Below, in pieces: positions 9,657 to 17,887 of a stretch of DNA of 57,059 nucleotides (position 1 is its first letter; each line of letters opens with the position of its first letter). The translations under genes were made by a program, and so were the position numbers. This DNA is from Verrucomicrobiaceae bacterium (GTDB lineage: Bacteria; Verrucomicrobiota; Verrucomicrobiia; Verrucomicrobiales; DEV007). Location of the stretch: the NCBI GenBank assembly GCA_024229495.1, contig JAAESJ010000500.1, positions 1 through 57,059 on the forward strand, in the 5' to 3' direction. Under the pieces are notes generated by a model that searched no databases, had not been told where the DNA came from, and saw only the letters and a program-made list of their open reading frames with translations.

Positions 9657-10439
9657 ATGAGTAAGAATAACGAGAACCGAGATTATGAGCACAAGCAGAG
9701 TGTGCTTGAGCATTCTTCGGCACGGCGTGAGAGAAAGGATCCAGAAACCGGATTTGAGCCTCTTTCACTCTGGTTCTTCAGCATTTGTGTTCTGGTCCTG
9801 TTGGTTGGGGGAGGTTATCTGGGCGCAAAGAGCGCGGGGTTTGATTTTGGCAGGATGCAGGTCAGCGGTTATAAGGCGGGAACTCCCCCGGACTTCACCC
9901 CTGCAGGGCCCGAGCTCTCCGAGTATGACAAATATTATAAGGGCGGGGAAGCAGTCTACAAGGCAGTCTGTAACGGTTGCCATCAGGCCAATGGGTCAGG
10001 ACAGGGTCAAATTCCCCCGCTGGTTGAATCGGAATGGGTGGAACAGGGCACTGAGCGCATGGCACAAATTATCATTAATGGAATTCGCGGCCCGATCACG
10101 GTAAATGGGGCTTCTTTTGGTGCGCAGGAAATGCCGGCCCAGAAGGGCGCGCTTAGTGACCAGAGAATTGCTCAGGTGATGACTTATGTAAGAGCTAAGT
10201 TTGGCGGCATTTCCGATGCCGTTGTGACTAAAGAAATGGTCGCAGACGCGCGTAATCGCCATGGCAGCCGGGTTGCTCAATACACAGTAGGAGAACTTGC
10301 CGGGGAGGATGCAATGCTTCCCGGAGAACAACCTGCGTGGATGAGTGCCGATGATGAATCCGCAGAGAGTGATGAGTCAGGGGACGGAGGAGAACCTGCC
10401 GTAGATGATAAAGCTCCTGAGAGCAAAGAAACCAAATAA
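9657..10439 (+). CDS. Membrane-anchored monohaem cytochrome c
   Basis: A 260-residue protein: cytoplasmic N-terminus, one transmembrane segment (about residues 37-58), then a cytochrome c domain with CNGCH at residues 105-109 and a likely Met ligand in QEMPAQKG. The tail is strongly acidic. The ATG at 9657 is favoured over an upstream in-frame TTG at 9633 because an AGGGGA Shine-Dalgarno-like stretch lies at 9641-9646. Its position after ccoO recalls CcoP, but it has one haem instead of two. It directly precedes the aa3 oxidase genes, so feeding CuA of subunit II is a reasonable inference. Confidence 0.86.
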   Translation: MSKNNENRDYEHKQSVLEHSSARRERKDPETGFEPLSLWFFSICVLVLLVGGGYLGAKSAGFDFGRMQVSGYKAGTPPDFTPAGPELSEYDKYYKGGEAVYKAVCNGCHQANGSGQGQIPPLVESEWVEQGTERMAQIIINGIRGPITVNGASFGAQEMPAQKGALSDQRIAQVMTYVRAKFGGISDAVVTKEMVADARNRHGSRVAQYTVGELAGEDAMLPGEQPAWMSADDESAESDESGDGGEPAVDDKAPESKETK

Positions 10440-10462
10440 GCTTTTAACGAACCAATTAACCC

Positions 10463-12406
10463 ATGGGGGCCGAAGTATCCACCGCAGAAACCGAAGAGGT
10501 GCACGCACACGATGATGATCATCATCATGAACTGCCCTTCTGGAAGAAGTATGTTTTCTCCACTGATCACAAGATCATCGGCTACCAATACGCCATCACT
10601 GCGCTAATTTTCCTCTTCGTCGGGTTTTACCTGATGATGGTGATGCGCTGGAGTATTGCCCATCCAGACAAGGAGTTACCGGGCATCCTGGCAGCTTTTC
10701 TCAACAAGTCCTGGCTGAACGACCAGGGGATGGTTACCGGTGACCTCTACAACATGTTCGGGGCCATGCACGGGACGATCATGGTGTTCCTCGGTATTGT
10801 TCCCTTGGCCTTCGGAGCATTCGGCAACTTTGTAACACCCTTGCAGATCGGTGCCCCTGACATGGCATTCCCGCGCCTTAACATGGCGAGTTACTGGTTT
10901 TATTTCTTGGGTGGCGTAGTCATGCTGGCCAGTTTCATGCTGCCCTCGGGTGCCGCTGAAGCAGGCTGGACGATGTATTCACCACTTGCCACCACTGCGC
11001 AACTTGATGAACCCAACCTGTGGTGGACCGGGCAGACCTTCTGGCTCTTCGGCATGGTATTCCTCATTTCCTCATCACTGTTGGGCGCTGTTAACTTCAT
11101 TACCACGATTATCAACCTGCGCTGTCGCGGGATGACCTGGATGCGCATGCCGTTTTTTGTCTGGGCGATGTTGGTTACGGGCTTCCTGCTTCTGCTGGCA
11201 TTTCCGCCCCTTGAAGTTGCGGCAATCATGCAGATCATGGATCGCTTGGCAGGAGCCAGCTTCTTCATCCCTACGGGCTTGAATTTTTCCGGAGCCGGGA
11301 GTGTGGATGCCGGATTGCTTGATGTTGCGGGAGGAGGCTCACCTCTTCTTTATCAACACCTCTTCTGGTTTCTGGCGCATCCTGAGGTCTATGTTTTGAT
11401 CCTGCCTGCGATTGCTATTGTCGGCGAGATCCTGCCTAACAACATCCGCAGACCGGTCTGGGGATACAAGTCGATGGTCTATGCGGTGATGGTGCTTGGC
11501 TTCCTGGCCTTCATTGTCTGGGCTCACCATATGTATATCACCGGCATGGGCAACGTGGTCTCGACTTTCTTCCAGGCGACCACCGTGATTATCTCCATTC
11601 CCTCGGTGATCCTGTTGACTTGCCTGTTTATCTCGCTTTGGGGGGGCTCCATCCGCTTTACCGTGCCGATGCTCTGGGCATTGGCATTCCTGCCAATGTT
11701 CGGGATAGGGGGACTGACGGGCTTACCGTTGGCCTTTAACCTTATAGACCTGCACCTGCATGATACCTATTACGTGATCGCGCACTTTCATTACGTTGTT
11801 GCTCCCGGGACTATTTTCGGCCTCTTTGCGGGCATTTACTACTGGTTCCCGAAAGCGACCGGTAGGATGATGAACAATACACTGGGGCACCTCCATTTTT
11901 GGCCTTCACTCATTGCCATGAATGGGATTTTCATGCCGATGTTTGTCCAGGGCATGGCAGGGTTCCATCGTCGCTGGTATGATGGAGGAGCCAATTATGA
12001 CGAGATTACCAGCAGGATCATTTTTGATGAGGGCTCATTCTTTGCCAATCTTTTCAAAGACGGTCAGGCCATTGAGATGATTGATCTCAATGTGTTCATG
12101 ACCTTCTTTGTGTGGGTGCTCTGCATTGCCCAGTTCCCCTTTATCTTTAATTTTTTCTATAGTATTTTCAAAGGACGAAAGGCTGATAGCGACAACCCGT
12201 GGCGGGCAACGACCCTTGAGTGGTCAGCGCCCAACAAGCCACCGCATGGTAATTTCGTTACCGAGCCTGTTGCATACAGGGGGCCTTACGAATACAGCGT
12301 GAAAGGGCATGCGACAGATTATACTCCACAGTTTGAGCGTGGCGATGATGGCGTGATTCTCGGGGAAGAAGATCCACCAGCTGCCGCGCAAAATGACGGC
12401 CACTAA
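10463..12406 (+). CDS. ctaD: Cytochrome c oxidase subunit I (aa3 type)
   Basis: Catalytic subunit of the terminal oxidase, 647 residues. All ligands are present: His103 (low-spin haem, AMHGTIM), His306 of AHPEVY (CuB) with the cross-linking Tyr310, His355 and His356 (CuB, AHHMY), and His441 and His443 (haem a3 and haem a, IAHFHY). The Glu308 of HPEVY marks an A1-type haem-copper oxidase. An unusual His/Asp-rich N-terminus (HAHDDDHHHE) precedes the first helix. No Shine-Dalgarno sequence is seen; the leader is AACCAATTAACCC. It is the only working oxygen-reducing subunit encoded in this window. Confidence 0.96.
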   Translation: MGAEVSTAETEEVHAHDDDHHHELPFWKKYVFSTDHKIIGYQYAITALIFLFVGFYLMMVMRWSIAHPDKELPGILAAFLNKSWLNDQGMVTGDLYNMFGAMHGTIMVFLGIVPLAFGAFGNFVTPLQIGAPDMAFPRLNMASYWFYFLGGVVMLASFMLPSGAAEAGWTMYSPLATTAQLDEPNLWWTGQTFWLFGMVFLISSSLLGAVNFITTIINLRCRGMTWMRMPFFVWAMLVTGFLLLLAFPPLEVAAIMQIMDRLAGASFFIPTGLNFSGAGSVDAGLLDVAGGGSPLLYQHLFWFLAHPEVYVLILPAIAIVGEILPNNIRRPVWGYKSMVYAVMVLGFLAFIVWAHHMYITGMGNVVSTFFQATTVIISIPSVILLTCLFISLWGGSIRFTVPMLWALAFLPMFGIGGLTGLPLAFNLIDLHLHDTYYVIAHFHYVVAPGTIFGLFAGIYYWFPKATGRMMNNTLGHLHFWPSLIAMNGIFMPMFVQGMAGFHRRWYDGGANYDEITSRIIFDEGSFFANLFKDGQAIEMIDLNVFMTFFVWVLCIAQFPFIFNFFYSIFKGRKADSDNPWRATTLEWSAPNKPPHGNFVTEPVAYRGPYEYSVKGHATDYTPQFERGDDGVILGEEDPPAAAQNDGH

Positions 12407-12443
12407 AATTTATTCTAACCAATTCAACCATTTACTGTAGAGG

Positions 12444-13847
12444 ATGCAGATTCCCTTTGAAGTTAAACCCCGGCCTGATACGGGCCTTTGGAATGCCAAG
12501 CTTGGCATTTGGCTCTTTTTGGCCTCCGAGGTCATGCTGTTTGGAGGCCTTTTCTCCGGTTACATCTTCCTGCGAATGGGAGCGGCGGCGGAACCGGATT
12601 ATTTTTGGCCACAGGGCACCCTGAGTGTCCCGTTTGGATTCATTAATACCATTATATTGATTTTATCCTCGGTATTTGTCGTGGTTGCCTGGCTGCAGAT
12701 TCAACTGCGCAACTTCAGGAAGTTTCAGCTTTGGATGGGATTGGTCGTGCTTTGCGCCGTGGTATTCCTGGTTAACAAGGGGTTTGAATACCATGCCAAG
12801 TTCCATCATTACGGCATTAAGTTGTCTGACAACTCCATTGTTGAAGGGCATGGCATTGATGACACGATTCGCTATGAAGGGATCAATGAAGTAACCATTG
12901 ATGTAGCGCGATTTAACGGGAAGTTTCTCAATGCGGTGGTGGGGGACCCTCCAGAGTTTCGCGAGGTGGTGGATGGTAAGCCCTCCGGTGAAGCTTTCGC
13001 CTTAAGCGTGCAAAAAGTCCGTAGCATTGCGTCACGAATCGATGATGCCGCCAGGAAAGCGCACAAGGTTTCCATGGAGGAGGGGAGCAAGGATGTTGGC
13101 TGGTTCCCGGCGATGGGCGTTAAGCAACTTATCCTTGCCCCCAGCAATGCCTTCGCGATCAGTATCTCCAGGGGAAGCCTGCGCAAATCATTTCCGGATG
13201 GGGCGAAGTTCAGGGACATGTCGCTTTTGAAGGGAACGATTTCAGATAAAACTCCCGGGCTCTTCCTGCATGCGGTTGACCGTATCGACCTGCGTGCCTG
13301 TGATGGGGAAAAACCGGAGGAATCACTGGTTTGGAAATACCTCGGCAACGAACCTCCTCACGCAAGCCATGCTCAAGGTCATGATAAGCACAGTGCGCCC
13401 AGTATCAGTGGCGCGGAGCATGCGAGAAGGGCGGAGAAAATTTTCTTTGATGCCGCCAAGCAGGTGGAGGAAGAGGCGGAGCAGGCTGGAGAGGAGCCTG
13501 ATTTCAACGAGCTGCGTAACATTTCAATCAAGAAATGGGAGAATCCGGAAGGGGAGGTTATTTCCAGCGAGCCGCCAATCGTGGTTCCGTGGAAGGACGT
13601 ACGGTTGTATTCAAATTTCACCCCTAAATGGAATACCTACTACGCGATTTATTTCACCCTTACGGGTCTGCACGGCTTGCACGTTTTCCTCGGGGCTGCG
13701 GTATTATTCTATTTTGGTTTCTGCAGCAGGAAATTCTATGAAAAGGACCCCGAGCATTTTGCCAATCGCGTTGAGGTTGGTGGGCTGTTCTGGCACTTTG
13801 TCGACTTGGTCTGGATCTTCCTTTTTCCCATCCTTTACCTCATGTAA
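12444..13847 (+). CDS. ctaE: Cytochrome c oxidase subunit III with large soluble insertion
   Basis: A 467-residue protein, more than twice the usual bacterial length. Residues 1-130 are the first helices of subunit III, including SEVMLFGGLFSGYIFLRMG and NKGFEYHAKF with the family glutamate. Residues 392-467 are the last helices, TGLHGLHVFLG and FWHFVDLVWIFLFPILYL. Between them lie about 260 mostly hydrophilic residues (nt 12831-13616), with a His-rich stretch (HASHAQGHDKH) and a charged helical stretch near EEEAEQAGEEPDF. I do not recognise a domain in the insert. The frame is continuous and the core motifs are intact, so the enzyme subunit is probably functional. Confidence 0.93.
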   Translation: MQIPFEVKPRPDTGLWNAKLGIWLFLASEVMLFGGLFSGYIFLRMGAAAEPDYFWPQGTLSVPFGFINTIILILSSVFVVVAWLQIQLRNFRKFQLWMGLVVLCAVVFLVNKGFEYHAKFHHYGIKLSDNSIVEGHGIDDTIRYEGINEVTIDVARFNGKFLNAVVGDPPEFREVVDGKPSGEAFALSVQKVRSIASRIDDAARKAHKVSMEEGSKDVGWFPAMGVKQLILAPSNAFAISISRGSLRKSFPDGAKFRDMSLLKGTISDKTPGLFLHAVDRIDLRACDGEKPEESLVWKYLGNEPPHASHAQGHDKHSAPSISGAEHARRAEKIFFDAAKQVEEEAEQAGEEPDFNELRNISIKKWENPEGEVISSEPPIVVPWKDVRLYSNFTPKWNTYYAIYFTLTGLHGLHVFLGAAVLFYFGFCSRKFYEKDPEHFANRVEVGGLFWHFVDLVWIFLFPILYLM

Positions 13848-13894
13848 TCGGAGGAATTTCACCGTTACGCATTAACTTTTTTGACTGATACCAA

Positions 13895-14194
13895 ATGGAA
13901 TATACTCCCGAAAAGATTCAAGAGAAACTGAAGACGTTTTGGCGTGTAGGGATTGCATTGCTGGCTTGCACGGTTCTTACCGTTGTGGTGGCATGGATTA
14001 CTCCGAGCGTTGCGGTTGGATTGGCTATTGCCACCTTCAAGGTGTGGCTTGTCTGCTGGTTTTTCATGCACTTATCGAACGAAAAGCCGATGATCTACAA
14101 GGTCATGGCGTATACCGTTTTTTTTGCCATTGGCCTGATGTTTCTCACCCTTCTCGCCCTTTATGATCCGGTGGTAAGCCGGGTTGCTCACTGA
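13895..14194 (+). CDS. Cytochrome c oxidase subunit IV family protein
   Basis: A 99-residue protein with three predicted transmembrane helices and the family core KVWLVCWFFMHLSNE. It matches the prokaryotic subunit IV (CtaF/CyoD-like) type that helps CuB binding and assembly in haem-copper oxidases. It starts 47 bp after subunit III, where this subunit is usually found. Leader without Shine-Dalgarno sequence. Confidence 0.88.
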   Translation: MEYTPEKIQEKLKTFWRVGIALLACTVLTVVVAWITPSVAVGLAIATFKVWLVCWFFMHLSNEKPMIYKVMAYTVFFAIGLMFLTLLALYDPVVSRVAH

Positions 14195-14205
14195 CCTGAT
14201 TCGCT

Positions 14206-14433
14206 TTGTCCCTCAAGAAATTCCATATCCTTTTCATTACCCTGGCCACCATCTGCTTCGTGGGGTTTGGGGGGTGGTGTTTTGCGCAACCCGACGATAG
14301 TGGCGGGTTGTTTCTGCCCTTTGCCGTTGCGGGCATTGCACTGGGATTATTTACTGCCATTTACGGTGTGTGGTTTTATCGAAACAAAATCAGTGATTCT
14401 GAAACAATGTCCATTGTGTCTAATCAATCATGA
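14206..14433 (+). CDS. Small two-helix membrane protein, unknown function
   Basis: A 75-residue ORF starting at TTG 14206, 11 bp after subunit IV. It has two hydrophobic segments (about residues 6-25 and 34-54) separated by QPDDSGG, then a short polar tail. I recognise no family. Position inside the oxidase cluster and the 4-bp ATGA overlap with the next small ORF suggest an oxidase accessory or a small structural subunit; this is inference only. Confidence 0.65.
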   Translation: MSLKKFHILFITLATICFVGFGGWCFAQPDDSGGLFLPFAVAGIALGLFTAIYGVWFYRNKISDSETMSIVSNQS

Positions 14434-14615
14434 TTCCTGAATTTTTAACATCCCTGGCCTGTGTTACCTGCATGAACGGGCAAAGTGAAGCGGAAATGGC
14501 GCAAACCCTGGCGATTGCGTTTATGCTGCTGCTTCTTGGAGGGGTTTTTGTCGGCATTTTCAGGTTTATGAGTCATCTCAGGAGTTGCGCAAAGAATGCC
14601 GGCAAGCGTCCATAG
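14430..14615 (+). CDS. Small single-helix membrane protein, unknown function
   Basis: A 61-residue ORF whose ATG overlaps the stop of the preceding gene (ATGA at 14430-14433), typical of translational coupling. It has a Cys pair near the N-terminus (ACVTCMNGQ), one strong transmembrane segment (LAIAFMLLLLGGVFVGIF) and a basic tail. No family is recognised. The CxxC could bind metal or form a disulfide, depending on topology. The context argues for a role in oxidase assembly or structure. Confidence 0.6.
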   Translation: MIPEFLTSLACVTCMNGQSEAEMAQTLAIAFMLLLLGGVFVGIFRFMSHLRSCAKNAGKRP

Positions 14616-14658
14616 GGCGCGGCTGAATATATAATTTTTCACTCAACGAATTAGAACA

Positions 14659-15462
14659 ATGCAAACGCTAGGAATCATCAACGAAATGCTCGGTCTTCCA
14701 GAAGTTGCTTCGGAGCACGGAGGTATGGTGGATCATTTGCTGGAGATGGTGCACTGGCTCATGTTGGTGTTGCTGATAGGATGGAGCGCCTTTTTTGTCT
14801 ATTGTCTCGCGCGCTTCCGCACAAAAAAGAATCCAAAGGCGGATTACCATGGGGTTCAGGGGCATGCTTCCCATCATATTGAAATTGCCGTGGTGGTTGT
14901 TGAGGCGGTCTTGCTCCTCGGGTTTGCATTTCCCCTGTGGGCACAGCGCAGCACCGATTATCCGAGTGGTCCTGATGTTGTAAGGGTCCGGGCAGTGGCT
15001 GAGCAGTATAAGTGGACCATGCATTACCCGGGACCTGACAATAAGTTCGGCTTGTCTAAAAGTGATCTAATCAGTGGTGGCAATCCCCTGGGTATTGACT
15101 GGGAGGACATCAATGCCAAGGATGACTTCCTCTATACTGAGTTGGTCCTTCCGGTAAACCGTGAATGCATTGTCACGGTTACATCCAAGGATGTTATCCA
15201 CAATCTTTCACTGCACCCGATGCGCATGCAGCAGGATGCCATTCCTGGTTCAGTTTCGGACATGTGGTTTAAGCCGATTTCCACGGGGAGGTGGCAGACA
15301 ATCTGTGGACAGTTATGCGGCGCAGGCCATGGGGGAATGGTCGGCTATATGGAAGTGATGGAGGAGAAGGACTTTGACGCCTGGTATAAGGAGAATGTTC
15401 CGTCAGCCAAAGAGGAGAAGTTGCCGGAAGCAGATCCGGAAAAATCAGATAAAGCATCCTGA
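14659..15462 (+). CDS. ctaC: Cytochrome c oxidase subunit II with CuA site
   Basis: A 267-residue protein with two N-terminal transmembrane helices and a periplasmic cupredoxin domain. The CuA ligands are complete: His181 (VIHNLSLH), Cys216 and Cys220, His224 and Met227 in CGQLCGAGHGGM; the usual Glu between the cysteines is Gln, which is tolerable because that residue ligates through its backbone carbonyl. There is no fused cytochrome c domain, so the enzyme is aa3 and not caa3. Electron delivery would then rely on separate proteins such as the cytochromes encoded at 8926-10439. Subunit II after III and IV is an unusual gene order compared with the common II-I-III. Confidence 0.95.
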   Translation: MQTLGIINEMLGLPEVASEHGGMVDHLLEMVHWLMLVLLIGWSAFFVYCLARFRTKKNPKADYHGVQGHASHHIEIAVVVVEAVLLLGFAFPLWAQRSTDYPSGPDVVRVRAVAEQYKWTMHYPGPDNKFGLSKSDLISGGNPLGIDWEDINAKDDFLYTELVLPVNRECIVTVTSKDVIHNLSLHPMRMQQDAIPGSVSDMWFKPISTGRWQTICGQLCGAGHGGMVGYMEVMEEKDFDAWYKENVPSAKEEKLPEADPEKSDKAS

Positions 15463-15566
15463 AGCACGAGGCACCGGAGAATTCATGTTATCGTGGGCAA
15501 CCGGGTGCATGGCAGGGGATCATTTTCCATTGCCATGAATGTAAGCCTATTTCTTGATCAGAGCCG

Positions 15567-16478
15567 GTGAGCGAAACAAGCAGCAGCAAACTAGGGGCAG
15601 CATCAGGTTCCTCTTTTACCAGGGAGGATTTCATGTCCCTGACAAAGGCAAGGCTGAGTGTGCTGGTGATCGTGACCACTATTGTGGGTTATTTGCTGGC
15701 ATCAAAGTCACTGGTGCAGGGTGTTGATTGGGCTAACCTTCTGCACACGGTTATTGGCAGCGGGCTGGCAGCGGGGGCGGCTTCGGTTTTCAACCAGTTA
15801 ATGGAGATCGATGTCGATTCAAAGATGGACCGCACTGCCGGTCGCCCGTTACCGAAGCGGAAACTTCCTGCCGCTGCGGCGTTTTCTATTGGCTGGATGC
15901 TTGCCGCAGTGGGGATTATCCACTTGGCAGTGAAGGTGAATTTTGCCGCTTCTGCAATCGCTGCCGCGACATTGGGAATCTATGTTTTTATCTATACGCC
16001 AATAAAGCGCAAATCGAGCATCAATACCCTTGTAGGCGCCATTTCCGGAGCGTTGCCCCCATTGATCGGTTGGTATGCTGCCGGCGGGGTGATGGGGATA
16101 GAGATGTGGTTTCTTTTTGCGTTACTGTTTTTGTGGCAGCTTCCGCATTTTCTCGCCATTAACTGGATGTATCGTGACCAGTATGAGAATGCAGGATTTG
16201 TGATGTGGTCAAATGGGGATGAGAGTGGTGGGAGAACCTCGGCGTTGGCGGTTGTTTTCAGCGGTGCATTGGTGGTTTTGTTGTCTGCTCCGCTAATTTT
16301 CTCCTTTGCCAGCCTGTGGGCAGTGCTTGGCCTGTGCGTTGCCGGTATCATCATGCTCTTGCTGGCACTGAACTTTCGGTTCAACAGGACCCGGGCTGCT
16401 GCCAGGAGGCTTTTCCTTTATACCCTGCTGTTTCTTCCTGTTTCGCTTGGGTTGCTAATCCTGGGGTGGAGGGTGTAG
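15567..16478 (+). CDS. ctaB: Protohaem IX farnesyltransferase (haem O synthase)
   Basis: A 303-residue UbiA-family membrane enzyme that adds a farnesyl group to haem b, the first step to haem A for the aa3 oxidase. The first prenyl-diphosphate motif reads NQLMEIDVDSKMDRTAGRPL; the second part is in WMYRDQYENAGFVM. The start is GTG at 15567; the three ATGs in the 104 bp upstream are in other frames. The gap 15463-15566 shows nothing recognisable. It sits between the structural genes and the copper-delivery genes. Confidence 0.93.
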   Translation: MSETSSSKLGAASGSSFTREDFMSLTKARLSVLVIVTTIVGYLLASKSLVQGVDWANLLHTVIGSGLAAGAASVFNQLMEIDVDSKMDRTAGRPLPKRKLPAAAAFSIGWMLAAVGIIHLAVKVNFAASAIAAATLGIYVFIYTPIKRKSSINTLVGAISGALPPLIGWYAAGGVMGIEMWFLFALLFLWQLPHFLAINWMYRDQYENAGFVMWSNGDESGGRTSALAVVFSGALVVLLSAPLIFSFASLWAVLGLCVAGIIMLLLALNFRFNRTRAAARRLFLYTLLFLPVSLGLLILGWRV

Positions 16479-16525
16479 AGTTTGCGCTGGTTCGAACGCT
16501 AATATCAGGCAATGTGTGGATAAGG

Positions 16526-17224
16526 ATGCCCGAAAAAGTCAGACCAAGAATCAATCCGTGGAGTATTTGGGTGCTGATTGCAGTCATGTGTGGAGGTATA
16601 CTGATCACATTCAGCTGGCTGAGGACCCTGGAGCGGCAATTTTCCGAGGGCAAGCCGCCGGAGGTAAGGCCTGTGGAGCGTTTGCGCAGTGATGACCATA
16701 GAGGCAGGCAGGCGGAGATGTTCAACGGTGACGGCTTGCTTTACCTAGTAGGTTATTTTTATGCAGGAGATGAAGTTGAGGCTCTGGCTGTATGCCGGCG
16801 CATGCAGGCGATGCGGGCGCCTTTTGCCGGCGAGCCCGGAATCAAGCTGGTGGGTGTTTCCATGGCCCCCGATCTTGACACCCCGGAATTTCTCAACAGG
16901 TTTGCGCAAAAGCATGGCTATACCGGAGAAGAGTGGATTTTTCTCTCGGGTAACCGTGAGCGTATGCGTAAATACATGAACAAGACATTCCGTTACCCGG
17001 GACACGTGAAGCCTGATAAGGAGCGCAAGAGCGAGACGGATCTCTATGCCCGAGAATTGCGTGTCACGCTTGTCCACGGGGGAAGTGAGGAGGAGGAGGC
17101 CTTTATTCGTGGAATTTACTGGGAGGGAAGGGCGAAAGGGGAGGTTCGCAATGACAAGATGGCTGAGAGCCATATTCGTTATCTTCTCGGGAAGAGACCT
17201 TCAGTGCAGGAGGAAGAGCATTGA
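16526..17224 (+). CDS. SCO1/SenC-like protein without copper-binding residues
   Basis: A 232-residue membrane-anchored thioredoxin-fold protein (one N-terminal helix, about residues 10-31) clearly related to the SCO protein encoded next to it: GVSMAPDLDTPEFLNRFAQKHG aligns with SVSLDPVHDRPSQLSEFAQKHD. The copper-binding CPxxC is replaced by the stretch FYAGDEVE, and the conserved later His is also gone (YARELRVTLV instead of FIHDPRVVLV). A role in CuA copper transfer by the usual mechanism is therefore unlikely. A regulatory or scaffolding role is inference. The stop overlaps the next start (TGATG). Confidence 0.8.
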   Translation: MPEKVRPRINPWSIWVLIAVMCGGILITFSWLRTLERQFSEGKPPEVRPVERLRSDDHRGRQAEMFNGDGLLYLVGYFYAGDEVEALAVCRRMQAMRAPFAGEPGIKLVGVSMAPDLDTPEFLNRFAQKHGYTGEEWIFLSGNRERMRKYMNKTFRYPGHVKPDKERKSETDLYARELRVTLVHGGSEEEEAFIRGIYWEGRAKGEVRNDKMAESHIRYLLGKRPSVQEEEH

Positions 17225-17880
17225 TGAGCAGGGAAACGAAAATTGTTTACGGCCTTGGAGCGATGGCCGTCCTGATAATCGTAGCTTATCTTGTGCTTTG
17301 GAAGATTAGCAGCGCCCATCTTGTCGTTAACAAGGGAAAGAATGATCCACGGATAGATCGCGATGTGGACAGGGATCTTGAGCTTATCGATGCCAACAGT
17401 GAAACAAGGCGATTCAGTGACCTTAAAGGCAAGGTATGGCTTGTAAGTCATGTCTTTACCCGTTGTCCAGGGCAATGCTCGGGTGTGTGTGCTGCGCTTG
17501 ATGAATTGATCGGCAAGGTGGATGGCGGTGAGGCTTTGCACCTTGTCTCAGTCAGTCTGGATCCGGTTCATGATCGGCCTTCACAACTCAGTGAGTTTGC
17601 ACAGAAGCATGACCTGGTACGGGATAACTGGTGGTTTGTTACCGGAAATGCCGGGGAACTCAACAGTTACATGAAGGAGGTTTTCTGGCTGTCGGCACAG
17701 GAGCGGCCCGAGTCGCAGAGAGACAATGTGAATGACCTGTTTATACACGACCCGAGAGTGGTCCTGGTTGATCACAGGATGCGTATTCACGGCTGGTACT
17801 ACCCCTTTGACCCAACCAGTGCCGGTGCATTGGAAAGGGCCCTTGAAGAAACCCTGCTCGCTGCCAAGAAATCCTCCTGA
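17224..17880 (+). CDS. SCO1/SenC copper chaperone for CuA
   Basis: A 218-residue protein with an N-terminal membrane anchor and thioredoxin fold. The copper site is intact: Cys81 and Cys85 in FTRCPGQC, and the conserved His in FIHDPRVVLV. SCO proteins deliver copper to, or reduce, the CuA site of subunit II. The ATG at 17224 shares a base with the TGA of the degenerate SCO gene, so the two are translationally coupled. It lies in the maturation part of the cluster after ctaB. Confidence 0.92.
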   Translation: MSRETKIVYGLGAMAVLIIVAYLVLWKISSAHLVVNKGKNDPRIDRDVDRDLELIDANSETRRFSDLKGKVWLVSHVFTRCPGQCSGVCAALDELIGKVDGGEALHLVSVSLDPVHDRPSQLSEFAQKHDLVRDNWWFVTGNAGELNSYMKEVFWLSAQERPESQRDNVNDLFIHDPRVVLVDHRMRIHGWYYPFDPTSAGALERALEETLLAAKKSS

Positions 17881-17887
17881 AAAGAAC

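Noticed and set aside
13270-13875. Plus-strand ORF of 201 codons overlapping subunit III
   Set aside because: It is out of frame with the subunit III gene over the insert and the last helices. The subunit III frame keeps known motifs to the end, so this is a shadow frame.
16316-16525. Long N-terminal extension of the degenerate SCO gene
   Set aside because: The frame runs back into ctaB, where it is only a shadow; the membrane anchor begins right after ATG 16526.
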